Shown here: positions 28,908-36,707 of the stretch, piece by piece | How positions within the stretch are numbered: the first letter of the stretch is position 1 | Layout of the letters: every line of letters begins with the position of its first letter | Source of the DNA: Comamonas sp. lk | GTDB taxonomy: Bacteria > Pseudomonadota > Gammaproteobacteria > Burkholderiales > Burkholderiaceae_C | Length of the DNA stretch: 64,000 nt | Direction: 5' to 3' | Assembly (NCBI GenBank): GCA_945925985.1 | Contig: CAMELV010000001.1 | Span: 248,001-312,000, forward strand | Notes under the pieces: model-generated | What the model was told of the DNA's origin: nothing | The model's database searches: none | What the model saw: only the letters and a program-made list of their open reading frames with translations | Made by a program: the position numbers and the translations under genes

Positions 28908-29477
28908 TCAAAGCAGTTCCACAGCGTTCCGGAGCATGTCATCACTGGCATAAATGTAGATTGCGGTTGTCTGAATGTTCTGATGCCCCATCAATTTTTG
29001 CAACACACGCATACTGGTTCCGTTGGAGCTGATTTTTGTGGCAAACGATCTTCTTGCCGAATGGCTTGTGCATCCGTCGAAACCAGCCCGTCGATAAATT
29101 CCGTTCACAACTTGGGTCAACGAATTCGACGAAAATCCTGCGCTTCGCTGGGTAGCAAAAAACGGTTGCTTTTTGTCACGCACCCGGATGCTTTGCACAT
29201 AGGCAGCAAGTTCTGCTTGCAGCCGCTGGTTGAGTATCACAGTGCGGCCTTTTTTGCCTTTTGTCTGCTCTGCGCTCAACTGGATTTCCGTGCGGATGGT
29301 GCCGTCCGATGCAAGTACGTCAAAAACTTGTAGAGCAGAGACCTCACCAATTCGCATGCCTGCGAGGAATTGGCACATCAGAATTGCTCTGTTGCGTTTG
29401 GCGTTTTTGCCCTTGGCCACGAAATCCAGCAGGCGTTGCAGTTCGCGGTCGTTCAAAACGCGGGCTTGTTTGGTCAT
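28908..29477 (-). CDS. Compact tyrosine recombinase (catalytic domain only)
   Basis: 189 residues, similar in size to FimB/FimE-type recombinases, without a full N-terminal domain. All catalytic residues are visible: Arg42 (AGMRIGEVSAL), His139 and Arg142 (TSHSARRSFAT), His165 (LMGHQNIQTT) and Tyr174. It could catalyse a local inversion or assist the integrase. Convergent with the main integrase. Its promoter region holds two TCATATGA palindromes 30 bp apart. Confidence 0.88.
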   Translation of the reverse strand: MTKQARVLNDRELQRLLDFVAKGKNAKRNRAILMCQFLAGMRIGEVSALQVFDVLASDGTIRTEIQLSAEQTKGKKGRTVILNQRLQAELAAYVQSIRVRDKKQPFFATQRSAGFSSNSLTQVVNGIYRRAGFDGCTSHSARRSFATKISSNGTSMRVLQKLMGHQNIQTTAIYIYASDDMLRNAVELL

Positions 29478-29492
29478 CGGTACTCTCCTTAG

Positions 29493-29530
29493 TCATATGA
29501 AAAACGTGCTGTAAGTGTGTTTTCATATGA
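29493..29530. promoter_or_regulatory. Paired TCATATGA palindromes upstream of the small recombinase
   Basis: TCATATGA at 29493-29500 and at 29523-29530, exactly 30 bp apart (three helical turns), between the recombinase start and a small rightward ORF. Likely operator or recombinase-binding pair; inference only. Confidence 0.45.
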
Positions 29531-29775
29531 AGGAAATTCCTACCGGAATTTTGACGAAAAAAACCTCAATAAAAACGCGAGGTTACGTCGCCTACAGGGC
29601 CACTGATAAGAAAATTCACAAAAGTTACGCAGTGGTATTTATGTCCTGTCCGTGGCTTGTGTGCCACAACGGGAAGTACGTTCTAAACGTACTCCTGCCC
29701 AAGTCATGCAAGTTGAGTGCCGTGGATCGTTTCGAAGCGATGAGGCGTGAAAAAGATTGTTCGGTTTGGCAATAA
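29527..29775 (+). CDS. Small hypothetical protein
   Basis: 82 residues if started at ATG 29527 (a GTG 12 bp upstream is possible). No good ribosome-binding site is visible for either. The product is basic and Cys-containing (MSCPWLVCHNGKYVLNVLLP) with no motif I recognise. Divergent from the small recombinase. Nothing further is recognisable in the 212 bp that follow. Confidence 0.4.
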   Translation: MKEIPTGILTKKTSIKTRGYVAYRATDKKIHKSYAVVFMSCPWLVCHNGKYVLNVLLPKSCKLSAVDRFEAMRREKDCSVWQ

Positions 29776-29987
29776 TAAACTTTAGCCTGAAATGAAGCTT
29801 GCTAATTTTGGACTGGAATGTAGCACTGAATCGGTTTAGTATTGAGCTTAAGGACCGGGTCCCTCAGCAATGACTCTTAACTCCGTCAATACAAAAATTC
29901 GGACACACTCGAACTTCGGTGCTGGCAGCCAAGCTTTTTTCATTTAGCTAGATCAAATAAATTTAATTTGAACTTTTAAACTTATTT

Positions 29988-30257
29988 ATGTCCGACTTCT
30001 CGAACATCAATTTTGAACTCGCAGATGGCATCTACTTTGACGCCTATATAGAAGAGGAAGAGAGAGCCTACTTTCTTGACCTGTCAATCTTGGAAGATAT
30101 GGCAAACAAACGAGTTATTAATAATCGCGGAGTAGCACTTACTTTATTTCATTCGATTAGAAATCGTGTATTTCAAATGTGTTTAGCGGCACATAAAGAA
30201 AGTCCGAACTGGCCAATCGAAAAGCCCCTGCCAATTCTCAAAAAGCACATTAGGTAA
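29988..30257 (+). CDS. Hypothetical protein, first of a two-gene unit
   Basis: 89 residues, acidic in its first half (YIEEEERAYFLD), not recognised. The next gene begins 4 bp after its stop, so the two are likely co-translated. A/T-rich codon use unlike the host backbone suggests a distant origin. A two-gene arrangement of a short and a longer protein could be a toxin-antitoxin pair, but no toxin motif supports it. Confidence 0.6.
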   Translation: MSDFSNINFELADGIYFDAYIEEEERAYFLDLSILEDMANKRVINNRGVALTLFHSIRNRVFQMCLAAHKESPNWPIEKPLPILKKHIR

Positions 30258-30260
30258 AGC

Positions 30261-31112
30261 ATGGATCCTTCATTAGCAAGAGGAGTGAAAAACCAATTCT
30301 TTCGCGAAATTTCCAAAGAAGTCGAATTGGCAACAGAAAGATATACCAAGCATACTAGAAGCAATAAAGCATGGACCAGTCTTAACAACTGGAATAGATA
30401 CGTCACAGAGATTGAGTCTATCTTTTCTTATTTTCTTCTTCAGAAATTTATAGGCGGTACAAAAAGGAAGCCTATTCTTTGTATTTCCACACTTGATAGT
30501 GACCCTCGAAAAAAATTTAACTCATGGAATGAACAGTGTCTGAACTCTGTTCAGTTGTTAATCATTTTTTCACCATGGCACGTAGACGCAGTTTATTCTG
30601 GCTACTCGTTGAGTGAGCACACTATTCAGCGTATTTTCGAAAGATCAATTTCTGTGGACAAATTTAGAAATGCAGAAAAAAATCTATTCACATTCGCATT
30701 AGAACTATCGGAGGCTGCTTTTTGGAGTTCATTTTGGATTGCTCGTGCATTAGATATTTTTAAGTCTTCTGCAACTGATGTTATCTATCCTGTGATACCG
30801 ACTAAATCAGGACTATTGTTTGGCGAAATGACTCGCGAAAAAATCCATAAAGTTGAAATTAGAACGTTTGTCAGTGATGACATGTTGTTTGAAAATCAAG
30901 TCGAACTCAAGCAATTGATGCTGTCCGCCAGAAGTCAAATGCGAGTCAACTCAATTGCGTTCTTTCCGAGTATTCAACTATCTGGGATAGCCGATCAAGA
31001 AAAGGACTTTTCGGATTTTGGAGAAATTGTTCAGCCCTTTGAATCACTGCTTTTTGAAGTCGCCTCTAGCCAACGAGTCAGATCGCAATTAAGCGATGAC
31101 TTGTATCAATAA
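30261..31112 (+). CDS. Hypothetical protein, second of a two-gene unit
   Basis: 283 residues, mixed alpha/beta in appearance, with no signal peptide and no catalytic motif I recognise. A hydrophobic segment (SVQLLIIFSPWHVDAVYSGY) looks like a buried strand rather than a membrane span. Coupled to the 89-residue gene upstream. Function unknown. Confidence 0.65.
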   Translation: MDPSLARGVKNQFFREISKEVELATERYTKHTRSNKAWTSLNNWNRYVTEIESIFSYFLLQKFIGGTKRKPILCISTLDSDPRKKFNSWNEQCLNSVQLLIIFSPWHVDAVYSGYSLSEHTIQRIFERSISVDKFRNAEKNLFTFALELSEAAFWSSFWIARALDIFKSSATDVIYPVIPTKSGLLFGEMTREKIHKVEIRTFVSDDMLFENQVELKQLMLSARSQMRVNSIAFFPSIQLSGIADQEKDFSDFGEIVQPFESLLFEVASSQRVRSQLSDDLYQ

Positions 31113-31150
31113 ATTTAAGCAACTTCAAAAATGACGCTTTATTTTTGCCA

Positions 31151-31223
31151 AGCCCTACAAGCTGCGATCAGGGTGCCCAGCAGCCATTGCCAGCCTAGGG
31201 TGTAAAAAACGTGTTGTAGGGCT
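31151..31223. repeat. 10-bp perfect inverted repeat, 53 bp apart
   Basis: AGCCCTACAA at 31151-31160 and TTGTAGGGCT at 31214-31223. It lies in the 220-bp non-coding gap between convergent genes. It could be the ends of a lost small element or a loose terminator structure. Confidence 0.4.
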
Positions 31224-31332
31224 ACCTACGCGGTGCTAGGGCCCGGTCTATATGCAGCCCAAAAATCTGCGCTGCAATTTTTTCGTGGTTTGGAGATCTC
31301 GGGGCCGGTGGTTTTGCTCTAACACCAAGTTT

Positions 31333-32238
31333 TTACAGTGCCTGTTTGATCAAGCTCATCACGTACTCCAGATCGGCGTCACTATCCACTCGCACCTCGT
31401 AATCGCCTGTGCCATAGTGTCCTGTTGTGGAAACATCAATAGCCAGTCCTTTGGTGTCATCTAGCTTGCCTGCCTTGGCACCAATCCAAATCTTTATGCG
31501 TTTCTTCTGAAGCTCCATACAAGCTAGGTTTGATTTGTCTCGCTTGAAGGCCAGATAAAACTTTTGCGGCACAAGATCAATACCGGCAGCAAGATTGAGT
31601 ATTGCGTTTCTGAATTTTTCATACAGTTCGGCCATTTCAGGCGTGACGGCATCCACGTGATGCTCTTCTGTATAGACCTTGATTTCGTCGATGACCTTCT
31701 TTAGCTCTTTGTTTTGCTGTGCAAGCGGCTTGATGCTTTCGGCACCTTTGGACTTCTTCAACTGAGTGATTGCGACTGTGTTGTTGGTGTACTGCTTGAC
31801 TTCCCAAAGCTCAATAGCAATGTCTTTGAAATTAGTTGCTTCCACTTGGAAGTCAGTAAACGAAGGTGAAACGAAAACAACCCGTGTCTGTGACCAGTCC
31901 ACTTGGTCGCGTTTCAAATTCTGTTTCAGCTGCTCGTTGTACTCCACAATAAAGTCAGCCTTGTTCTCAAGCATTAGGCCAAGATAGGTGAAGCCTTGAT
32001 CGATCACGCTGATGTTCTTGTCTCGCTTGTATTCAACGATGATGAATGCCTTGGTTGTCTCGTCAAAAGCTAGCGTGTCGATGCGTCTATTCTTGATCGT
32101 GAACTCGCTACGCACCAACGTCAACGCCATCACCTCCTTTAAGTTCTTTTCAAACAGGGCTTGAATATCCCGCTCAAGTTTGAAAGGCTTCTCGGGAACT
32201 TCTTTCAACGTGGCGTTATTGATTGCATAAAGTGTCAT
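31333..32238 (-). CDS. PD-(D/E)XK-like plus DUF5655 domain protein
   Basis: 301 residues. The N-terminal part (about 40-75) has the nuclease-like pattern RRIDTLAFD...FIIVEYKRD, i.e. D-(12)-E-x-K. The C-terminal 90 residues match DUF5655 as I know it (FYLAFKRDKSNLACMELQKK, GHYGTGDYEVRVDSDADLEYVMSLI). A central helical stretch joins them. Last gene of the restriction-like operon, 48 bp after the Res-like gene. Proteins of this kind sit in restriction and defence loci; a nuclease role is inferred. Confidence 0.78.
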   Translation of the reverse strand: MTLYAINNATLKEVPEKPFKLERDIQALFEKNLKEVMALTLVRSEFTIKNRRIDTLAFDETTKAFIIVEYKRDKNISVIDQGFTYLGLMLENKADFIVEYNEQLKQNLKRDQVDWSQTRVVFVSPSFTDFQVEATNFKDIAIELWEVKQYTNNTVAITQLKKSKGAESIKPLAQQNKELKKVIDEIKVYTEEHHVDAVTPEMAELYEKFRNAILNLAAGIDLVPQKFYLAFKRDKSNLACMELQKKRIKIWIGAKAGKLDDTKGLAIDVSTTGHYGTGDYEVRVDSDADLEYVMSLIKQAL

Positions 32239-32286
32239 TGGGTGCTTTCACATGTAGAGTGTCTGGAAGTGCATTTATTCGAAAAA

Positions 32287-35043
32287 TTAGCCTCCAAACT
32301 GCTGCACCAACCCACTTAATGTTGCGCTTGGAACAATTGCAGTGTGTGGAATAAGGACGTATTTCCAAGCCTTTCCGCCTTTACTCTGTTCGTAGTCAGT
32401 TGCACTAGCGCACCAAGCAGCAGCAGCAGCCTTTTTAGCCAGCACGTTAGGGTCAAGCATCAAGTTCGCTTGCTTTGGCTCAAAGATGTATTTGTGAGTG
32501 TCGCTCTCGACAACAAAGTCGGGTTCATAAGTTGCCGTACTGCCGCTGGTATCGCGGTAGTTAATGGCGAATTGGTCGCGAGTTGGTTTAAACCACTTCT
32601 TCACGTCCAAGTCTTTTTCCAAGAGGCTAGCAAACATCCGTTCACTATCGCTGCCGAATTTCTGCACAGGATAAGAGCAACGTACGAAACCACCGAACAA
32701 CATCCCCCCAATCCTGTCACGCTCGCCTGTCATAAGTGGCTGATGCACATTGCGTAACTTTTCATCGCCGTCTGCTGAATATGAAGTGTCAGTAAACGTT
32801 TGATACCCGCGACTGACCGTCACCTCATAGCCTTCATCAGCGACTTGCCACCAATGCTTTTGCATCTGGGCGTGAATGTACGTTCCAAATTGCCGCTGGT
32901 TGAATTGGATTACGTTTAGAACTTCATCTTCATTTGACAAATATCCTCTCAACTTGGTGACTACCTGGCCTGAGAGCTTGTACAAAATATCGGCATGCTC
33001 ATCGTAGTTGATGTCATCAAATCCAACGATGTTACGCACGATGTAATTTTCAAAACGATCTTCAGTTGCATAGGCTAAGTCGGCGTGTATCCGTTCTCGG
33101 TCACTTGTACGTAGATGTTGTATGAGAATATTTTGATCTACCGGCTGCTGATTGATAGCACTTACATCAAGTTCAAAGTCCTTGAAACCCGTACGAACAA
33201 CGCCCTTGGGACGAACGCTTATTCGTGGAATTCCAATGTTCATATCCAAATACCTTTTCAAACTATCTTTGACGATAGCTGCGATATCCGGCTTGGTACT
33301 TGTTTCAGTAAATTCTGCTTGCACAGGACGATAGGTTGTTTCGTAGGCTTCCGTGACTTTCTTGGCTATGCGCTCTTGCACCTCGGGCTTGATCAAGGCC
33401 TCAAGGTTTGGCACGTCAGTTACACGGCGTTCATTCTCCTTAATCGCCTCAACAATTAAGTTGACAACGTTCTGCTCATCTCGTGTTGAAAGGACCGGCG
33501 TCTGCTGAATGCCTAACTCAAACTGTTGACCTGGAACAGGTTGTGAGGTTGGACGACCAATCATCTGCTCAATAGCTGTGTTGGTAACGGTGACAGCCTT
33601 TTTGCCCACTAAATTGATGTCTTTCCCGATCCGGATAACAGCGCGGATAATTGAATCCGGCTTGTTCGCCTCATTGATGATTGCATCAAACTTGTCGTGG
33701 GCAACAATAGTTAAACGGTCTACAACTGCAACACCCATACGTTTACCGTAGGGCAAACGCAAACCACGTCCAATGCTCTGTTCAACAAGTGTTGAGGAAT
33801 TAGCAGCACGAAGCGGAACAATCGTGTACAAGTTTCGGACGTCCCAGCCCTCTTTGAGCTTGTCTACGTGAACAACGATCTCTGTGGGCTCATTAGGGTC
33901 TTCAACTGCAAGCAGACGTGCAATCGTTTCATCACTTTCAACACCTTTTTGATTTGAGTGAACGGTAATTACCTTGTCTTTGTAGCGTCCACCGAAGAAG
34001 TCATCACGCTTAATGCGTTCAACAATGTGGTCCGCGTGTGCCGTGTCCTTGGCGACAACAAGCATAAATGGCTTGACGATCGGTAAATTGTGATTACGAG
34101 CAAACGTTGCTAGTTCAATCTTGGTGTCCTCGTGCACAACCACGCCGTCACGAATTTTCAAGTCCTCAAGCTCTTCTTCACCGTAGTTATCAGCGTTAAA
34201 GTCTTCACGTGTCGCAACAGCGGGCTCCTTAACAAATCCATCAGCGATAGCATTCGCCAGCGGGTAGTCATAAATGATATTTTTGAAACGGACTGGTGTT
34301 GTGCCAGTTTCAACTTGCGGCGTTGCTGTCAATTCCAAACCAAGCATAGGCTTAAGCTCGTTGATTGCTTTGAAGCCTGCACTTGCGCGGTAACGATGGC
34401 TTTCATCCATAATCATTACCAAGTCCTCTAAGCCAGCCAAGTAGTCGAAGTAGCTTTGCCCTATGTACTCGCTAAGTCGCTTTATACGAGGTGCTTTTCC
34501 GCCGCGTACTTCACTACTGATCTTGGCTACGTTGAACACGTTGATAGTTACTTCGTCAGAGTTAAAGCTGCGAGTGCGAACATCAATGCCACTATCGTAG
34601 TTGTCACCAGTAATAATTCTTGGTGCGTTGTTTGAAAACTCTTGCAAGCCGTTTAGTACGTACTTTGCTGACGAAGGCGTGAAGTCCGTAATCAGCTTGG
34701 TGTAAATCGTTAAGTTAGGAGCAAGAACAAAGAAGTTTCGTACGTTGTATTGCGTATACAACAATGCCATAAAAGCACCCATCAGTCGTGTCTTACCAAC
34801 CCCTGTTGCAAGCGCAAAACAAAGAGACACAAATTCTCGGTCGAAGCTGGCAACGCTTGGATATGCCTCCTGCAATTTTGCCAACTCAGCATCAAGGTCG
34901 CCGCCCTTTACCGGCGGATTAATCTCAAGGATATGGGCTAATATTTCAAGGCTGTCACGCTGCGGCTTACGCAAGCTAAGGCGTGAACTGATTGCGTTCA
35001 CATTGCGCTTGCTTTGATCGTTAAGACTGTTGAAGGCTGTCAT
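32287..35043 (-). CDS. Type III restriction-like helicase/nuclease (Res)
   Basis: 918 residues. A superfamily 2 ATPase with Walker A FALATGVGKTRLMGAF (about 76-91), a DESH box (VMIMDESHRYRAS) and motif VI (QSIGRGLRLPYGKR). The last 90 residues have a PD-(D/E)XK-type end (TYEPDFVVESDTHKYIFEPKQ). This architecture is that of the Res subunit of type III restriction enzymes, which translocates and cuts DNA. It lies 11 bp downstream of the methyltransferase gene, as Mod-Res pairs do. Confidence 0.9.
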   Translation of the reverse strand: MTAFNSLNDQSKRNVNAISSRLSLRKPQRDSLEILAHILEINPPVKGGDLDAELAKLQEAYPSVASFDREFVSLCFALATGVGKTRLMGAFMALLYTQYNVRNFFVLAPNLTIYTKLITDFTPSSAKYVLNGLQEFSNNAPRIITGDNYDSGIDVRTRSFNSDEVTINVFNVAKISSEVRGGKAPRIKRLSEYIGQSYFDYLAGLEDLVMIMDESHRYRASAGFKAINELKPMLGLELTATPQVETGTTPVRFKNIIYDYPLANAIADGFVKEPAVATREDFNADNYGEEELEDLKIRDGVVVHEDTKIELATFARNHNLPIVKPFMLVVAKDTAHADHIVERIKRDDFFGGRYKDKVITVHSNQKGVESDETIARLLAVEDPNEPTEIVVHVDKLKEGWDVRNLYTIVPLRAANSSTLVEQSIGRGLRLPYGKRMGVAVVDRLTIVAHDKFDAIINEANKPDSIIRAVIRIGKDINLVGKKAVTVTNTAIEQMIGRPTSQPVPGQQFELGIQQTPVLSTRDEQNVVNLIVEAIKENERRVTDVPNLEALIKPEVQERIAKKVTEAYETTYRPVQAEFTETSTKPDIAAIVKDSLKRYLDMNIGIPRISVRPKGVVRTGFKDFELDVSAINQQPVDQNILIQHLRTSDRERIHADLAYATEDRFENYIVRNIVGFDDINYDEHADILYKLSGQVVTKLRGYLSNEDEVLNVIQFNQRQFGTYIHAQMQKHWWQVADEGYEVTVSRGYQTFTDTSYSADGDEKLRNVHQPLMTGERDRIGGMLFGGFVRCSYPVQKFGSDSERMFASLLEKDLDVKKWFKPTRDQFAINYRDTSGSTATYEPDFVVESDTHKYIFEPKQANLMLDPNVLAKKAAAAAWCASATDYEQSKGGKAWKYVLIPHTAIVPSATLSGLVQQFGG

Positions 35044-35054
35044 ATGTGCTTTCT

Positions 35055-36707
35055 TTATTCATTACCGAACAAGTCAGCTTCTTTGCTAGCAGCTTTCACT
35101 CTTGGAGCGATTACCTGTTCAACATCCTGAACTGCTAATGGCAAATTCGTTATGTTTAAGCTGTAGTCGTCCTTGCCCCATTCGCACTTTGACAGCAATG
35201 CGTTAGGCATTTTCTTGAGCGTCAGATTAGTCAATTTGTTGCTCAACATAATTGGCGTCGCCTTGAATGCTGAACAGCAGACTAACAAAGTGCGATGGTT
35301 GCCAACGTCTTCGCTCAATGCAAGCAGTTGGTCTTCGGTGAGCGTCTGGGTTGTGACGTAGATGAAGTCAGTCTCTGTGCTGTGCCCGTGTGCCCACCAA
35401 TCAGTTTCACTTGGGCTGTATATGAAACCTTCGTGTTTGCACACGGCAGCAGCGAGCATATTGGCATCGTATGCTTTGTTGACTACCCAGTTGCCCCACT
35501 TGTCTTTTTCTAGCAGGGAAGGTGCAAGTTTATAGTAGCGAAAGCCACCGCCACCTTTCCAGTTCACTGCTTCGGTGATGCCACCTTGGTCTTCGCCATC
35601 AATTACTTTCTTAAGACGTGGAATGATATGCGTGTGGCAGTGCTCGCCAAGTTCAATCATTACCCAGCGACGCCCCATCTTATGGGCTACTGCGCCAGTT
35701 GTGCCTGAACCCGCGAAAGAGTCGAGGACAATATCACCAGACACAGTTGCAATTTGTAACACTCGCTCGATCAATTGCTCAGGCTTCGGCGTAGCAAATT
35801 GATGGGCATTCGGTAATAGGCTAGTTAAATGATTACTCGCATCCCTTGTTGTGCCCGCATCTTTCCCAAACCAAATACTTTCTGGAACTCGACCCTCTTG
35901 GTCTTTCAGATAAATTTTTCTAAAAACCCTTGTTTCACCATCTAAAAAAGTAATTTCACCAGATGCTACTTTCTCATTAAATGTTTCCTCGCTCCACCGC
36001 CAACCTTTTTCTGGAGGATGAATCGTTTTTCCACTTGGAGTGCGAACCATATAACGGAGGTTTTCCCTAAGATTAGGGCTACGAACATCACCAGACCGCC
36101 ACGGCCCATTTAAGTCGTTATCAGGGTTTCTATAGTTAGTATTGTGATCATCAGTTCTGGGCAGCAAATTTCTTGAAAAACTATCTGATTTACGGTACGC
36201 GAGTAAATAGTTATGATGAAGTGAAAGTAGTTTTGCATCATTTTTTCCTTGAACACTATGCTGCCAAACTACACTCCCGATAAAGTTAGAGCGACCAAAA
36301 ACTTCATCACAAATTACTTTTAGATAATGGAATTCATTATCATCTATGGCGATCCAAATTGACCCGTCGTTCGATATCAGCCTTCTCAAAATAAGAAGGC
36401 GATCTTTAATTAGTGAAAGCCATAACGAATGCTCAATTCCATCGTCATAATGTTCAAAAGCCGACCCCGTGTTGTAGGGCGGATCAATAAATACACACTT
36501 TACTTTGCCAGAATATTCTTGCTCCAAAGCCTTCAATGCGAGCAGGTTATCACCAAATATTAATTTGTTATCAAACAAGTCGTCGTCACTGTGACGGTTG
36601 GAGGCGTGATATGAAAGCTCAGCGTCTTCAATAAGTATGCGGGGCTCCAGCTTAGTTACTTGGTCTTTCCCGATCCAAGTTAACTCAAGTTTCTGCGTTT
36701 TTGTCAT
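35055..36707 (-). CDS. Adenine-specific DNA methyltransferase, beta class (Mod)
   Basis: 550 residues. Catalytic motif IV FIDPPYNTGS is at residues 73-82 and the SAM-binding motif DSFAGSGTTGA comes later (about 330), the order of beta-class N6-adenine or N4-cytosine methyltransferases; DPPY favours adenine. The region between them is the probable target-recognition part. In type III systems Mod sets specificity and protects the host. Its ATG follows the SNF2 stop with no gap, so the genes are coupled. Confidence 0.92.
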   Translation of the reverse strand: MTKTQKLELTWIGKDQVTKLEPRILIEDAELSYHASNRHSDDDLFDNKLIFGDNLLALKALEQEYSGKVKCVFIDPPYNTGSAFEHYDDGIEHSLWLSLIKDRLLILRRLISNDGSIWIAIDDNEFHYLKVICDEVFGRSNFIGSVVWQHSVQGKNDAKLLSLHHNYLLAYRKSDSFSRNLLPRTDDHNTNYRNPDNDLNGPWRSGDVRSPNLRENLRYMVRTPSGKTIHPPEKGWRWSEETFNEKVASGEITFLDGETRVFRKIYLKDQEGRVPESIWFGKDAGTTRDASNHLTSLLPNAHQFATPKPEQLIERVLQIATVSGDIVLDSFAGSGTTGAVAHKMGRRWVMIELGEHCHTHIIPRLKKVIDGEDQGGITEAVNWKGGGGFRYYKLAPSLLEKDKWGNWVVNKAYDANMLAAAVCKHEGFIYSPSETDWWAHGHSTETDFIYVTTQTLTEDQLLALSEDVGNHRTLLVCCSAFKATPIMLSNKLTNLTLKKMPNALLSKCEWGKDDYSLNITNLPLAVQDVEQVIAPRVKAASKEADLFGNE

